Source: Haloarchaeobius amylolyticus (GTDB taxonomy: Archaea > Halobacteriota > Halobacteria > Halobacteriales > Natrialbaceae). Taken from it: 64,000 nucleotides of DNA. A model generated the notes under the pieces. The model saw nothing but the letters and a program-made list of their open reading frames with translations. It did no database searches and was not told the origin of the DNA. Made by a program: the position numbers and the translations under genes. Shown in pieces: positions 32,802 to 41,987 of the stretch (within the stretch, counting starts at the first letter, position 1; every line of letters begins with the position of its first letter). The stretch covers positions 1 through 64,000 of the forward strand of contig NZ_JANHDH010000003.1 of NCBI RefSeq assembly GCF_026616195.1, given 5' to 3'.

Positions 32802-32815
32802 AGACGTATACGTCT
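32802..32815. promoter_or_regulatory. Perfect 14-bp palindrome upstream of the TATA box of the universal stress protein gene
   Basis: AGACGTATACGTCT reads the same on both strands. It ends 13 nt before the TATA element at 32829, a usual place for an activator or repressor in archaea. Confidence 0.55.
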
Positions 32816-32828
32816 GACTTCAAATATC

Positions 32829-32838
32829 TTTATATATT
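32829..32838 (+). promoter_or_regulatory. TATA box of the universal stress protein gene
   Basis: TTTATATATT at 32829-32838, a strong archaeal TATA box. Transcription would start near 32860, leaving a leader of about 25 nt before the ATG at 32887. Confidence 0.6.
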
Positions 32839-32886
32839 GTGCGTTTGCACGCGAAGCTTTTTGTCGGTCGGTCTGGATGTCGTGGT

Positions 32887-33345
32887 ATGGAGCATGCCCT
32901 CGTCGTTCTAGAGGATACGCCAGCTAGCAAAGCACTCGTCAGGGAGGCCGGGTCGTACGCGACCGCCGAGGACGCCACCCTCTCCATCCTCGTGCTGGTG
33001 ACCGAGGACGAGGTCGAACGGTCCGTCTCCACCCTCGAGACTATCGGCCAGGTCGAGAACACCTCCTACGGAACGGAGACGGCACTGAAGGGCGCACTGG
33101 CCTTCGTCGACGAGGTCGCAGCGGAAGCCTTCGACGGGCTCGACGTGGAGTACGAGCGCCTCTGTGAGGTCGTCGAGACGTCCGACCGGGCCGAGGTGAC
33201 GCTCGACGTGGCCCGGGAACACGGCTGCGACCACATCTTCACGACAGGGCGCAAGCGGTCCCCGACGGGCAAGGCGCTGTTCGGCGACTTCGTGCAGTCG
33301 CTGGTCCTCTCCTTCGATGGGCGCGTGACGGTCGACCTCCAGTGA
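32887..33345 (+). CDS. Universal stress protein (UspA family)
   Basis: A 152-residue single-domain Usp protein. The N-terminal strand is 'MEHALVVLEDTPASKALVREA'. The C-terminal nucleotide-binding signature G-x2-G-x9-G-(S/T) has the variant 'TGRKRSPTGKALFGDFVQSLVL', with the loop Gly residues and a Ser after the second spacing, so ATP binding is plausible. Usp proteins dimerise and respond to starvation or energy stress. A strong TATA and a perfect palindrome lie upstream, which suggests its own regulated promoter. The start at 32887 is the first Met of the domain. The frame upstream passes through the promoter. Confidence 0.85.
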   Translation: MEHALVVLEDTPASKALVREAGSYATAEDATLSILVLVTEDEVERSVSTLETIGQVENTSYGTETALKGALAFVDEVAAEAFDGLDVEYERLCEVVETSDRAEVTLDVAREHGCDHIFTTGRKRSPTGKALFGDFVQSLVLSFDGRVTVDLQ

Positions 33346-33655
33346 GGTGTCTGGTGGCCGGGCGCGAAGATCGGCGTCGGCGAACAGCCAGAATAAACTT
33401 TTACCTGATTTCACATTACAGTTTTACGGCATTCTGAATCTCCTGAACCTCTGGAAAGTTAGCGAAACTCTGGACATTAAATGGGTAATTCACGATATAA
33501 CTGGTATTGTATTCTATATAGAGAAGATGAGGCTGAATAGGAAACTCGAAGATAGTTGTAAAATGGTCGTCCCCGCTGGTCCGGTCCCCCGCGGCTCGTG
33601 GCGGCTCTTGCCGTGGCTCAGAAGTTTCATGTGGCGCTGCGGAGTGTGTCAGTCC
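33346..33655. other. 310-nt A/T-rich intergenic region before the TrmB gene
   Basis: About 33390-33580 is much richer in A/T than the surroundings and has several TATA-like words ('GATATAACTGG', 'TTCTATATAGAG'). The trmB-type frame is open through it, but the sequence has no domain character. CTATATAG-type symmetry at about 33514-33521 is probably promoter DNA. Confidence 0.45.
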
Positions 33656-34744
33656 ATGGACCGGGAGACACTGGCACAGGCGCTCGAGTACGCCGACCTG
33701 ACCGAGTACCAGGCGGAGGCGTACCTCTGCCTGCTCGACATGGGGGTATCACCGGCGATCGAGGTCGGCCGCGAGAGTTCGGTGCCCGTCTCGCAGGTCT
33801 ACGACGTGCTGCGGAGTCTGGAGTCGAAGGGGTACGTCGAGACCATCGACCGCGAGAAGCTCTACGTCCGCCCGTGTGACCCCAACGTCTCCATGACAGA
33901 CCTGGAGGCACGCGGCGAGCTCCTGCACGACGCCGCCGAGGAGATACGCGAACGCTACCGGAAGCCGAACCGGATGGACGCCCGCGTCGGGGTGACCAAG
34001 CGCGGCGAGACCGCCGTCGAGAACGCCCGCGACCTCATCGGGGACGCCGACACGGTCGTCGAACTCGCCGGGACGTACGAGCAGCTCGAACAGCTCTTCC
34101 CGGCGCTCCGGGAGGCCCGCGAGCAGGGCGTCATCGTCCGCGCCTCCGTCTACGTCGAGGACGGCCAGACGCCACCCGAGGGCTTCGACCCGACCGGGGC
34201 GCTCTCGGAACTGCGGGCGTGCAGCATCCCCGGGCCGTTCCTCGTCATCGTCGACCGGCACCGGACCTGCTTCGCGCCGAACACGCGCTCCGACGAGGAC
34301 TACGGCGTCATGATCTACGACCGCATCCTCCCGTTCGTCTTCCACTGGTACTACCTGACCTGCCTGTGGAACCTCTACCCGACGCTGTTCGCGGCCGACT
34401 CCGACCGCGTCACCTACGTCACGATGGAGGAGTTCATGTGCGACTGCCACTTCCTGTGGGAGGCCGGCTACGAACTGGAGGTCGTCGTCGACGGCGTCGA
34501 CATCGACACCGAGGTCCGTCGGACCGTCGAAGGCGTCGTCGTCGGCCTCTCGTACTTCCACGACGACCAGGACCTCTCGCGGCTGGCGCTCTCGGACATG
34601 GGCGCCTACAAGAGCGTCGTCCTCGCCACGGGCGACGGGACGGTCGAGGTCGGCGGCTGGGGGGCCGTCTTCGAGGACATCGAGATGCGGACCATCTCGC
34701 TGGTCGGCATCGACCCCGGTAGCGCACCCTTCAGCAACGGCTGA
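33656..34744 (+). CDS. TrmB-family sugar-responsive transcriptional regulator
   Basis: A 362-residue protein with TrmB architecture. The N-terminal winged helix (about 5-80) opens 'LAQALEYADLTEYQAEAYLCLLDMG' and includes 'VPVSQVYDVLRSLESKGYVE'. A short helical linker follows, then a PLD-like effector domain (about 110-250; 'ELAGTYEQLEQLFPALREAREQGVIVRASVYVE') and a C-terminal sugar-binding domain ('VRRTVEGVVVGLSYFHDDQDLSRLALSDM'). TrmB proteins bind sugars and switch transport and glycolytic genes. It lies tail to tail with the seven-gene beta-glucan operon, so control of that operon is the obvious proposal. The start at 33656 gives the family N-terminus. Confidence 0.9.
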   Translation: MDRETLAQALEYADLTEYQAEAYLCLLDMGVSPAIEVGRESSVPVSQVYDVLRSLESKGYVETIDREKLYVRPCDPNVSMTDLEARGELLHDAAEEIRERYRKPNRMDARVGVTKRGETAVENARDLIGDADTVVELAGTYEQLEQLFPALREAREQGVIVRASVYVEDGQTPPEGFDPTGALSELRACSIPGPFLVIVDRHRTCFAPNTRSDEDYGVMIYDRILPFVFHWYYLTCLWNLYPTLFAADSDRVTYVTMEEFMCDCHFLWEAGYELEVVVDGVDIDTEVRRTVEGVVVGLSYFHDDQDLSRLALSDMGAYKSVVLATGDGTVEVGGWGAVFEDIEMRTISLVGIDPGSAPFSNG

Positions 34745-34769
34745 CGGGAACTGGAACGTCGATTCTCAG

Positions 34770-34775
34770 AAAAAA
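34770..34775 (-). terminator. Oligo-T end of the beta-glucan operon
   Basis: AAAAAA on the plus strand at 34770-34775 is a T6 tract 45 nt beyond the GH3 stop on the minus strand. Short T-tracts are the usual archaeal termination signal. Confidence 0.5.
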
Positions 34776-34819
34776 GACCGCAGGACAGTGGTGGCTGCGA
34801 ATGGTTCGAGTCGTGCGGC

Positions 34820-37042
34820 TCAGTCCTGGTCGACCACCTCCAGCGACGTCTCCGTGGATTCACACCAGAGGGAGACCTTCCCTGCCTCGAACCGGCGCGA
34901 GCCGTCGGGGTGGACCACGTCGAAGGTGTCCGTCCCGAGCTCGAAGGTCACGGTGACCTCCTCACCGGGGTCGAGCGACACGCGCTCGAAGTCGACCAGC
35001 TCCCGGACCGGCGTGACGACCGACGAGTAGTCCCGGCCGGCGAAGAGCTGGACGACCTCGTCGCCCTCGCGGTCGCCCGTGTTCGCGAGCGTCACGGCGG
35101 CCGTCACGGAGTCGTCTCGCGCGAGCGAGTCCGCGGAGACCGAGAGGTCGCGGTACTCGAACTCGGTGTACGAGAGCCCGTGGCCGAACGGGAACAGCGG
35201 GTCGTACGACGGGAGGTGTTCGTCCTCGCCGATGGGCGTCGGGTTCGGGAGGTGGTTGTGCCGCACCGGGAGGTGGCCCTCCGACCGCGGGACCGAGATG
35301 GGCAACTTCCCGGCCGGGTTGTTCGCGCCGAAGAGCGTCTCGGCGACGGCCCGCCCACCCTGGGCTCCGGGGTAGTACGCCTGCAGGATGGCGTCGACGT
35401 GCTCGGCCGCCCACGGGATGGCCAGTGGGCGCCCCGTGACGAGCACGAGCGCGGTCGGCGTCCCGGTGTCGAGAACCGCCTCGAGCAGGTCGCGTTGCGC
35501 CTCGGGCAGGGTGAGTTCGGCGCGGTTCGGGAAGGCGTCGGTCGGACCGGTGACGTCCTGTGGCCCGAACTCGTGGATGTACCAGTTCTCGCCGAGGACG
35601 ACCACGGCGGCGTCCGCGTCGCTCGCGGCGTCGGCGGCCGCGTCGACGTCGCCCGGCTCGTCGATGCCGGCGCCGGGTTCGTGGGTGACCGTGCTCTCGG
35701 GCCCGAGGAACTCCTCGATGCCCTCGCGGATGGTCGTACCCGTGAGTTCGTGCTCCTCCTTCACGCTCCAGCCGCCGACCTGGTTGACCAGCGAGTCGGC
35801 GTTGGGCCCGGTGACGACCACCTCGTCGGCGTCGTCGTCGAACGGGAGCAGGTCGCGCTCGTTCTTGAGCAGTGTCATCGACTCCCGGGCGGCCTCGAGC
35901 GAGACCTGCCGGTGGGTCGGTTTCCCGAGCGTGTCCGCGGACTCGTCGGGGTCGACGAACGGGTCGTCGAACAGCCCGAGGTCGGCCTTGAGTTCGAGCA
36001 CGCGCCGGACCGATTCGTCGACCGCCGCCTCGGAGACGGCGCCGGATTCGACGAGTTCGACGAGGCTGTCGACGTGGTCGACCTCGCCCAGCGAGTGGAC
36101 GTCGACACCGGCGTCGAACGACTGGCGGATGGCGTCGGTGCCCGACGTCGCGACCCGGTGGTCGTCGTGGAGCATGTTGATGCCGTTCCAGTCGGAGGCG
36201 ACGTAGCCCTCGAACCCGAACTCGTCGCGGAGCACGTCGGTCAGCCAGTGGCTGGAGCCGTGAGAGGGCTCGCCGTTGATGGCGTTGTAACTCGGCATGA
36301 TGCCCTCGACGCCGGCCTCGATGACCTGCTGGAACGACGGCACGAAGTCGCGGTAGAGCGACGAGACCGAGCGGTCGACGGGCGCGGTGTCCTCGCCGCG
36401 CTCGGGTTCGCCGTAGGCCGGGAAGTGCTTCGCCATCGCGGCCACGTCGACCGAGGCCTCGTGGATGCCACGGACCTTCGCGGACGCGAGTTCACCGACG
36501 AGCGAGGGTGATTCGCCGAAGGTCTCGAAGGTGCGGCCCCAGCGCGGGTCGCGAGCCACGTCGCAGGTCGGGCCGTAGGTCAGGCTCGACCCGGTGGCGG
36601 CGACCTCGGTCGCGGTGACGGCGCCGACCTGCTCGACGAGGTCGCGGTCGCGGGCGGCCGCGACGCCGAGGTTGTGCGGGAAGACCGTCGTGTCCTCGAC
36701 GTAGGCGTTGCCGTGGATGGCGTCGACCGGGATGAGGATGGGGATGCCGAGGCGTGACTCCTCGCGGGCGACCCGCTGGAGTTCGTTGGCGATCTCGACC
36801 ACCTCGGCCGAGTCCCGGTGCGGGGAGGCCCCGTACCCGAAGGGGGTCACGAAGCCGAGACCGTGCTCGCGGACCATCTCCTCTGCGTCTTCGAGGGTGC
36901 GTGTCTCGCCCATCGTGCCGACGTAGGTGCCGGCGAGCTGGGCGGCCTTCTCGCGGACGGTCATCTCGTCGATGAGGGTCTCGACCCGGTCGGCCGTCTC
37001 TTCGCGCTGCGTCTGTGATACCTGGGTTTCTCGCGTCGTCAT
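34820..37042 (-). CDS. Glycoside hydrolase family 3 beta-glucosidase
   Basis: A 740-residue GH3 enzyme with no signal peptide, so cytoplasmic. The TIM-barrel-like domain contains 'GIPILIPVDAIHGNAYV', 'TYGPTCDVARDPRWGRTFETFGESP', 'MAKHFPAYGEPERGED' and the nucleophile Asp284 in 'YVASDWNGI'. The alpha/beta sandwich domain (about 390-580) and a C-terminal fibronectin-III-like domain ('YRDLSVSADSLARDDSVTAAVTLANTGDREGDEVVQLF') complete the three-domain GH3 form. It should release glucose from the non-reducing end of imported beta-gluco-oligosaccharides. It is the last gene of the operon and its start overlaps the GH81 stop by 4 nt. Confidence 0.93.
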   Translation of the reverse strand: MTTRETQVSQTQREETADRVETLIDEMTVREKAAQLAGTYVGTMGETRTLEDAEEMVREHGLGFVTPFGYGASPHRDSAEVVEIANELQRVAREESRLGIPILIPVDAIHGNAYVEDTTVFPHNLGVAAARDRDLVEQVGAVTATEVAATGSSLTYGPTCDVARDPRWGRTFETFGESPSLVGELASAKVRGIHEASVDVAAMAKHFPAYGEPERGEDTAPVDRSVSSLYRDFVPSFQQVIEAGVEGIMPSYNAINGEPSHGSSHWLTDVLRDEFGFEGYVASDWNGINMLHDDHRVATSGTDAIRQSFDAGVDVHSLGEVDHVDSLVELVESGAVSEAAVDESVRRVLELKADLGLFDDPFVDPDESADTLGKPTHRQVSLEAARESMTLLKNERDLLPFDDDADEVVVTGPNADSLVNQVGGWSVKEEHELTGTTIREGIEEFLGPESTVTHEPGAGIDEPGDVDAAADAASDADAAVVVLGENWYIHEFGPQDVTGPTDAFPNRAELTLPEAQRDLLEAVLDTGTPTALVLVTGRPLAIPWAAEHVDAILQAYYPGAQGGRAVAETLFGANNPAGKLPISVPRSEGHLPVRHNHLPNPTPIGEDEHLPSYDPLFPFGHGLSYTEFEYRDLSVSADSLARDDSVTAAVTLANTGDREGDEVVQLFAGRDYSSVVTPVRELVDFERVSLDPGEEVTVTFELGTDTFDVVHPDGSRRFEAGKVSLWCESTETSLEVVDQD

Positions 37043-39807
37043 AGGTTCGTGGTGCTGGTTTGCTCGTTGCCTGCTGCGTCGACGGCGGTCACCGCGACCG
37101 TCGTCGGGGTCGATTTCGTCCGGAGCTGGGTCGTGCCCGAGGCACTCCCGCCGGAGACGGCGGTGCTCGCCGAGTCGAGCGTGGCTCCGGAACTGTCGCG
37201 GAGTTCGACCGTCACCGACTGGAGGTCGCCGTCCGCGTCGGACACCGCCCAGTCGACGGTGACGTCGGTCCAGGGCCCCTTCTGCGTGCTCGACGTGGAG
37301 ATCGAGTCGACCGTGGGGGCCGTAGAGCCGCTGCCGCCGTCGCCGGAGTCGGACCCGCTGGTCGTCGTCGCGAGGTCGTTCGCGGGGACCGAGAGCGAGG
37401 TCCCGTCGGAGAACGTGACGGTCGTCGACGCGTCGCCCGCGTTGTAGGCGACGTAGGTCGTCGTGGTGCCGTCGTCGAAGACGGCGGCGAGTGGCGTGTC
37501 GGCGGTCACCTCGTCGTGGACCGCGCCGAGGCCGTCCATCGCCGTCAGGAAGCGGTAGGTGTGTGCTTTCGATTCACCGAACTCGACGGGGTAGGAGGCG
37601 GCCTCGGCCTCGAAGAGGCTCAGGGCGTCCGCCGGGTCGCTGAAGGAGCGGTACTGCCAGAGGATGTCGGGCCAGTAGTCGAAACTGTCGCCGCCGTTGG
37701 CGGTCACGAGTTCCTGGTAGGTCGCTTCGGCGGCGGCCCGGTCGCGGCCGAGCGAGAGCGTGTGCCCGCCGACCGGCAGGACGTTGATGCCGTGGATGGC
37801 CTCCACGTCGTCCGTCCACCAGGTGTCGTACTTGTAGCCGCCACCCCAGACCATGCCGGCGTAGCTGTAGTCCCAGCCGCTGGGGTGGTTCTCCTCGTCG
37901 ACGTCGTACCAGTACTCGTCGACCGCGGTGGTCTCGTGGGCGAGCAGGTACGCGCCCACGTCCCGGAGTTCCGTGTCGCCGAGGTACTCGCCGTACATGA
38001 AGACGGCGGCGTAGGCGTTGACGGCCTCGGAGGAGGATTCCTGGTTGTTCCCGATGTCGAAGGCGGGGTTGCCGGCGGCCCAGGAGTGGCCCTCGTAGGG
38101 CGAGAAGTTCCGCAGGAACGGGAACATCGAATCGCTCCGGGAGGGGTTCGCGAAGTCCCGGATGAGCAGGTCGACCATCCCGCCCCAGTTGGCGTCGTCG
38201 GCCCACGTGGGGTTCGTCCGGGCGATCTCGGCGGCCGCCTTGACGAAGTAGCCGTAGTGGAAGTGGTGGTCGTTCAGCTCGGGGCCCGAGCCGAAGGAGT
38301 CGTTGTAGCCGATGAGCGTCCCCCAGGTGTCGTCGTAGTAGAAGACGTCCTCGGAGTCCGAGGAGCCGGAGACGGTGGCGTCCAGCCAGGTCTCCAGCTC
38401 GTCGCGCATCGCCGTGACGAAGGTGTCGGCGGCCGCGGTGTCACCGACCTGTTCGGCGATGGGCCGCAACTGGAGCAGGCGTTCGTAGTTCTTGCCGGTC
38501 CAGTAGGTCCCGTCGCCGGGGTCCTCGGGGCCCTTCCGGACGAGGGGTGACTCGGCCTCGACGTCGTCGACGTAGCCCGCGAGCCGGGACTCGTCGTAGT
38601 TCCCGACCGCCGGCATGAACGGGAGGATCGGCGGCAGGTCGAGTTGCGTCTCGAACGACGACCCCGTGACCGTCTGCATGGTCCCGCGCGGGGAGACGAA
38701 GGTGTCTCCGTCGAGGGTCGCGTCCGTGTTCTTGTGCTGGTGCGGGTAGAGCGCGGCGATGGTACCCGTCGTCGAGGACTCGGCGCGGGCGGTCGTCTCG
38801 AAGGTATGGGTCGTCCGCACTTCCGAAGTCGCCTCGTCGTAGGTCCATGAGACGCTCGTCCCGGTCAGCGTGTTGTACGCGTAGGACTCGTACCGCGAGA
38901 GGGCGGTCGTCGTCGCCTCGGGCAGTGCCGCGACGGTGAGGTAACCCTCGCCAGCGAGGGCGCTGGTCAGGGTGTTCGAGCCGATACCGGACCAGGTCGC
39001 GCCACTGGGCGCGAAGACGCCGTAGTGGTGGCCGTTGACCGTCACACCGAGGACGTTGCCCTGGTCGGCCCAGACCTCCGGCGTCGCGGCGAACGTGAGT
39101 TCGGCGTCGGCGCCCGACACCTCGGCGAAGACGTAGGGCGAGCCCTGCGCCATCGTCGCGTCGAGCGTCGGCGTGGACGCGTCGCCCGCGCCCCAGCGCA
39201 CGTCGACGTGCCAGTCGCCCCAGCCGGCACACCTGGCATCGACGAACGACGCGCCGGTGGTGCCCAGCGTGAGGTCGCCGCTGGGGTCCATCTCGGCGAT
39301 GTTCCCCCGGTTCTTGTCGCCGTTGACCTGGGTGAAGGTCCAGTCGGTCGGGTGGACGATGTCGAGCCCCTCGCTGGTCGGGGTACCGACGAGCGGGTGG
39401 GCCCACATCGGCGCGCCGAACTGGGCGCGGAGCAGGTTGCTCCACCACTCGTTGGTCGGGTACGGTGCCGACACGTCGGCCGTGGCGTACACCTGTTCCG
39501 GCGGGTGCTCCTCGCCCGAGGGGACCGTCGTCGTGTAGCTCCCGTTGCCGACCGAGACCACGTCGGCTGCGGCCGACGCCTGGGTATCGGACGCGGTGGC
39601 GGTGGTCGTCGCGTCGGTCCCCGCGGTGGTCGTCTCGGTCGCGTCGCTGGTGCCGGTACAGCCGGCGATGCCGATGTTCCCGATGGCACCGACGCCGGCG
39701 AGGTAGCGGCGGCGCGACAGCGTCTGCTCGTCGCGCCAGTTCTGGTCGGTTGCCTGTTCCTCGGTCGTGTCGTCGTGGTCGTGGTCGTGACTCTCGTGGT
39801 GTGTCAT
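37039..39807 (-). CDS. Tat-exported GH81 endo-beta-1,3-glucanase (laminarinase), lipoprotein
   Basis: A 922-residue exported enzyme. The unusual His/Asp-rich N-terminus (residues 1-12) precedes a Tat motif 'SRRRYLAG' (31-38) and lipobox ending 'GIAGC' with Cys50, followed by a Thr-rich stalk. The GH81 domain (about 90-790) includes 'YPTNEWWSNLLRAQFG', Asp513 in 'NDHHFHYGYF' and the two Glu of 'NNQESSSEA' (590 and 594), the catalytic region of the family. 'FDYWPDILWQYRS' closes the core. A Ser/Gly linker and a C-terminal beta-sandwich of about 100 residues ('VDSISTSSTQKGPWTDVTVDWAVSD') may bind substrate or wall. GH81 enzymes cut beta-1,3-glucans such as laminarin or curdlan. It begins one base after the transporter ATPase stop. 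Confidence 0.93.
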   Translation of the reverse strand: MTHHESHDHDHDDTTEEQATDQNWRDEQTLSRRRYLAGVGAIGNIGIAGCTGTSDATETTTAGTDATTTATASDTQASAAADVVSVGNGSYTTTVPSGEEHPPEQVYATADVSAPYPTNEWWSNLLRAQFGAPMWAHPLVGTPTSEGLDIVHPTDWTFTQVNGDKNRGNIAEMDPSGDLTLGTTGASFVDARCAGWGDWHVDVRWGAGDASTPTLDATMAQGSPYVFAEVSGADAELTFAATPEVWADQGNVLGVTVNGHHYGVFAPSGATWSGIGSNTLTSALAGEGYLTVAALPEATTTALSRYESYAYNTLTGTSVSWTYDEATSEVRTTHTFETTARAESSTTGTIAALYPHQHKNTDATLDGDTFVSPRGTMQTVTGSSFETQLDLPPILPFMPAVGNYDESRLAGYVDDVEAESPLVRKGPEDPGDGTYWTGKNYERLLQLRPIAEQVGDTAAADTFVTAMRDELETWLDATVSGSSDSEDVFYYDDTWGTLIGYNDSFGSGPELNDHHFHYGYFVKAAAEIARTNPTWADDANWGGMVDLLIRDFANPSRSDSMFPFLRNFSPYEGHSWAAGNPAFDIGNNQESSSEAVNAYAAVFMYGEYLGDTELRDVGAYLLAHETTAVDEYWYDVDEENHPSGWDYSYAGMVWGGGYKYDTWWTDDVEAIHGINVLPVGGHTLSLGRDRAAAEATYQELVTANGGDSFDYWPDILWQYRSFSDPADALSLFEAEAASYPVEFGESKAHTYRFLTAMDGLGAVHDEVTADTPLAAVFDDGTTTTYVAYNAGDASTTVTFSDGTSLSVPANDLATTTSGSDSGDGGSGSTAPTVDSISTSSTQKGPWTDVTVDWAVSDADGDLQSVTVELRDSSGATLDSASTAVSGGSASGTTQLRTKSTPTTVAVTAVDAAGNEQTSTTNL

Positions 39808-40935
39808 TCAGAGTTCAGCTCCGTCGAGCGGGTCGCTGTTCCAGTACGCCTCGTCCTCGGTCGCCCGGTAGCAGGCGACGCGGTGGTCGCCCTCGGCCTG
39901 GCCGTCGACGTCGCCGTCGACCGACGTCACCTCCGGTGCGGCCGTGCGGCACTGCTCGGTGGCGTTCGGGCAGCGCGTGTGGAACCGGCAGCCAGAGGGC
40001 GGGTTCACCGGGTCCGGGATGTCTATCTCGCGCACCGGCGGGCCGGCGGCGTCCTCCGCGATGCCGAGCTCCGGGGTCGCCCACTTCAGCACCTTCGTGT
40101 AGGGGTGCTGGGGGTTCCCGAGGACCTCCTCGACGGGGCCGATCTCGACCAGTTCGCCGAGGTACATGACGCCGAGGCGGCCCCCGGCGTGCTCCGCGAT
40201 GTAGCGCGCGTTCGAGAGGTCGTGACTGATGAACAGGAACGAGGTGTCGAACTGGTCCTGGAGTTCGAGCATCAGGTCCATCATCTCGACGCGAAGGCTC
40301 ACGTCGAGGGCGCTCACCGCCTCGTCCGCGAGGATGAGGTCGGGGTTCATCAGCAGCGCCCGGATGAGGGCGACGCGCTGTTTCTCGCCGCCAGAGAGCT
40401 GGTGCGGGTAGCGGTTCGCGTAGTCCTCCGGCGGCGACATCCCCACGCGCTTCAGGAAGTGGTAGACGCGCGCCTCGCGGTCCTCCGGGCCGAGGTCCGG
40501 CTTCCAGCGCTTCAGCGGCGCCGAGAGCGAGGAGACGACGGTCCGGTTCGGGTTCAGGGAGGCACCGGGGTCCTGGTGGATGATCTGGAGCGAGCGCCGG
40601 ATCTGCTCGAAGGGGATGTCGGGGTCCGCCCGCCAGCCCTTCGCCTCCCAGATGTCCTGGCCCCAGTACTCGATGCTGCCGCTGGTCGGCTTCTGGAGCC
40701 CGACGGCCGTCTTGCCGAGCGTGGTCTTGCCACTGCCGGACTCGCCGACGATGGCGACCACGTCGTTCTGGCGGATCTCGAGGTCGACGCCGTCGACGGC
40801 TCGGACCGTGGGCCGGTCGGCGAAGGGGTTCAGGCCGCCGCCGTCTTTCTCGAAGTGGACGTCGACGTCCGACATCGAGAGGACCGGCTGGTCCGCGTGC
40901 ATCGGGTCGTCCCCGGGGGGCGTGTCAGTGCTCAT
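39808..40935 (-). CDS. Dpp/Opp-type ABC transporter ATPase (second ATPase)
   Basis: A 375-residue ABC ATPase of the oligopeptide/oligosaccharide (DppF/OppF) type. Walker A GESGSGKTT (64-72), signature 'LSGGEKQR', Walker B 'PDLILADEAVSALD' and the C-terminal family extension with 'RFHTRCPNATEQC', a Cys motif that can hold a [4Fe-4S]-like site in this family. Members of this branch carry beta-gluco-oligosaccharides in several archaea and Thermotogae, in place of peptides. Here the operon with GH81, GH3 and TrmB supports that role. The start (40935) overlaps the previous ATPase stop by 4 nt. Confidence 0.9.
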   Translation of the reverse strand: MSTDTPPGDDPMHADQPVLSMSDVDVHFEKDGGGLNPFADRPTVRAVDGVDLEIRQNDVVAIVGESGSGKTTLGKTAVGLQKPTSGSIEYWGQDIWEAKGWRADPDIPFEQIRRSLQIIHQDPGASLNPNRTVVSSLSAPLKRWKPDLGPEDREARVYHFLKRVGMSPPEDYANRYPHQLSGGEKQRVALIRALLMNPDLILADEAVSALDVSLRVEMMDLMLELQDQFDTSFLFISHDLSNARYIAEHAGGRLGVMYLGELVEIGPVEEVLGNPQHPYTKVLKWATPELGIAEDAAGPPVREIDIPDPVNPPSGCRFHTRCPNATEQCRTAAPEVTSVDGDVDGQAEGDHRVACYRATEDEAYWNSDPLDGAEL

Positions 40936-41987
40936 CGGTCCACCCCCGTCGAGAGCGATATCTCGTCGTCGACGTCGCGCCAGTGGTGGCAGGCGACCTC
41001 GTGGGTCGCCGACGCCGCCTCCATGTCCGGCTTGTCGTCCTCGCACCGCGGGGTCGCCATGGGACAGCGTTCGTGGTACGGGCAACCGGCCGGGACGTTG
41101 ACCGGGTCGGGTGCCGACCCTTCGATGGGGCGCATCTCCGAGAGCGGTGCATCGAGGTTCGGGGTGGCGTTGAGCAGGGCACGGGTGTAGGGATGCTTCG
41201 GGTCGGAGACCAGCTCGGTCGTCTCGCCGACCTCCGCGAACTCGAAGGCGTACAGCACCCCGATACGGTCCGCCAACTTGGTGACCAGCGGGAGGTCGTG
41301 GGTGATGAACACCATCGTGAGGTCGTACTTGTCGCGAAGGTCCGACAGCAGGCTGATGATGGAGCGCTGCATCAGCAGGTCGAGCGCGGCCGTCGGCTCG
41401 TCCATCACGAGCACCTCGGGTTCGAGCACCAGCGCGAGCGCGATGAGCGCCCGCTGCTTCATGCCCCCGGAGAGCTCGTGCGGGTACGAGTCCATGACCC
41501 GCTCGGGGTCGAGGTAGAGGTCCGCGAGGAGTTCCCTGGCGCGGTCGAGGCCGGCCGCGACGTCGTAGTCGTGGGCCTCGAGCGTCTCCACGAAGTGCTC
41601 GCGGAAGTCCATCGTCGGGTTGAACGAACTCATCGCGCCCTGGAACACCATCGAGATGTCTTCCCACCGGAGGTTCCGGAGGTCGCGCTTGCCGAGGTCG
41701 AGCACGTCGACCGGCTCGCCCTCGGGCGGGCGGTAGGTGATGTCTCCGTCGGTCTGGCCGGGTTCGACCACGGCGTTCAGCAGGGCCGACGCGAACATCG
41801 ACTTGCCACTGCCGGACTCGCCGACGATACCGAGTATCTCGCCGCGCCGGATGTCCATCTCGACGCCGTTGAGGACGCGGGAGGTCCCGCGGTCCATATC
41901 GAACGAGACCGTCAGGTCGCTGACCTCGAGGATGACGTCCTCGTCGCTGTGCTGCGTCGTCGTGGGGGTCGTGGTGCTTCGGCTCAT
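40932..41987 (-). CDS. Dpp/Opp-type ABC transporter ATPase (first ATPase)
   Basis: A 351-residue DppD/OppD-type ATPase. Walker A GESGSGKS (56-63), Q-loop 'DISMVFQGAMSSFNP', signature 'LSGGMKQRALIA', Walker B 'PEVLVMDEPTAALD', H-loop 'TMVFITHDL', and the C-terminal 'CPYHERCPMATPRC' Cys cluster of the Dpp/Opp family. The Thr/Ser-rich N-terminal 15 residues are typical of haloarchaeal ATPases. It pairs with the following ATPase under the two permeases. Overlaps at both ends (4 nt each) indicate tight translational coupling. Confidence 0.92.
   Translation of the reverse strand: MSRSTTTPTTTQHSDEDVILEVSDLTVSFDMDRGTSRVLNGVEMDIRRGEILGIVGESGSGKSMFASALLNAVVEPGQTDGDITYRPPEGEPVDVLDLGKRDLRNLRWEDISMVFQGAMSSFNPTMDFREHFVETLEAHDYDVAAGLDRARELLADLYLDPERVMDSYPHELSGGMKQRALIALALVLEPEVLVMDEPTAALDLLMQRSIISLLSDLRDKYDLTMVFITHDLPLVTKLADRIGVLYAFEFAEVGETTELVSDPKHPYTRALLNATPNLDAPLSEMRPIEGSAPDPVNVPAGCPYHERCPMATPRCEDDKPDMEAASATHEVACHHWRDVDDEISLSTGVDR

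Noticed and set aside
33346-33655. N-terminal extension of the TrmB gene through the A/T-rich region
   Set aside because: The open frame there shows no domain character and the base composition is that of a promoter region; the TrmB winged helix begins at 33656.
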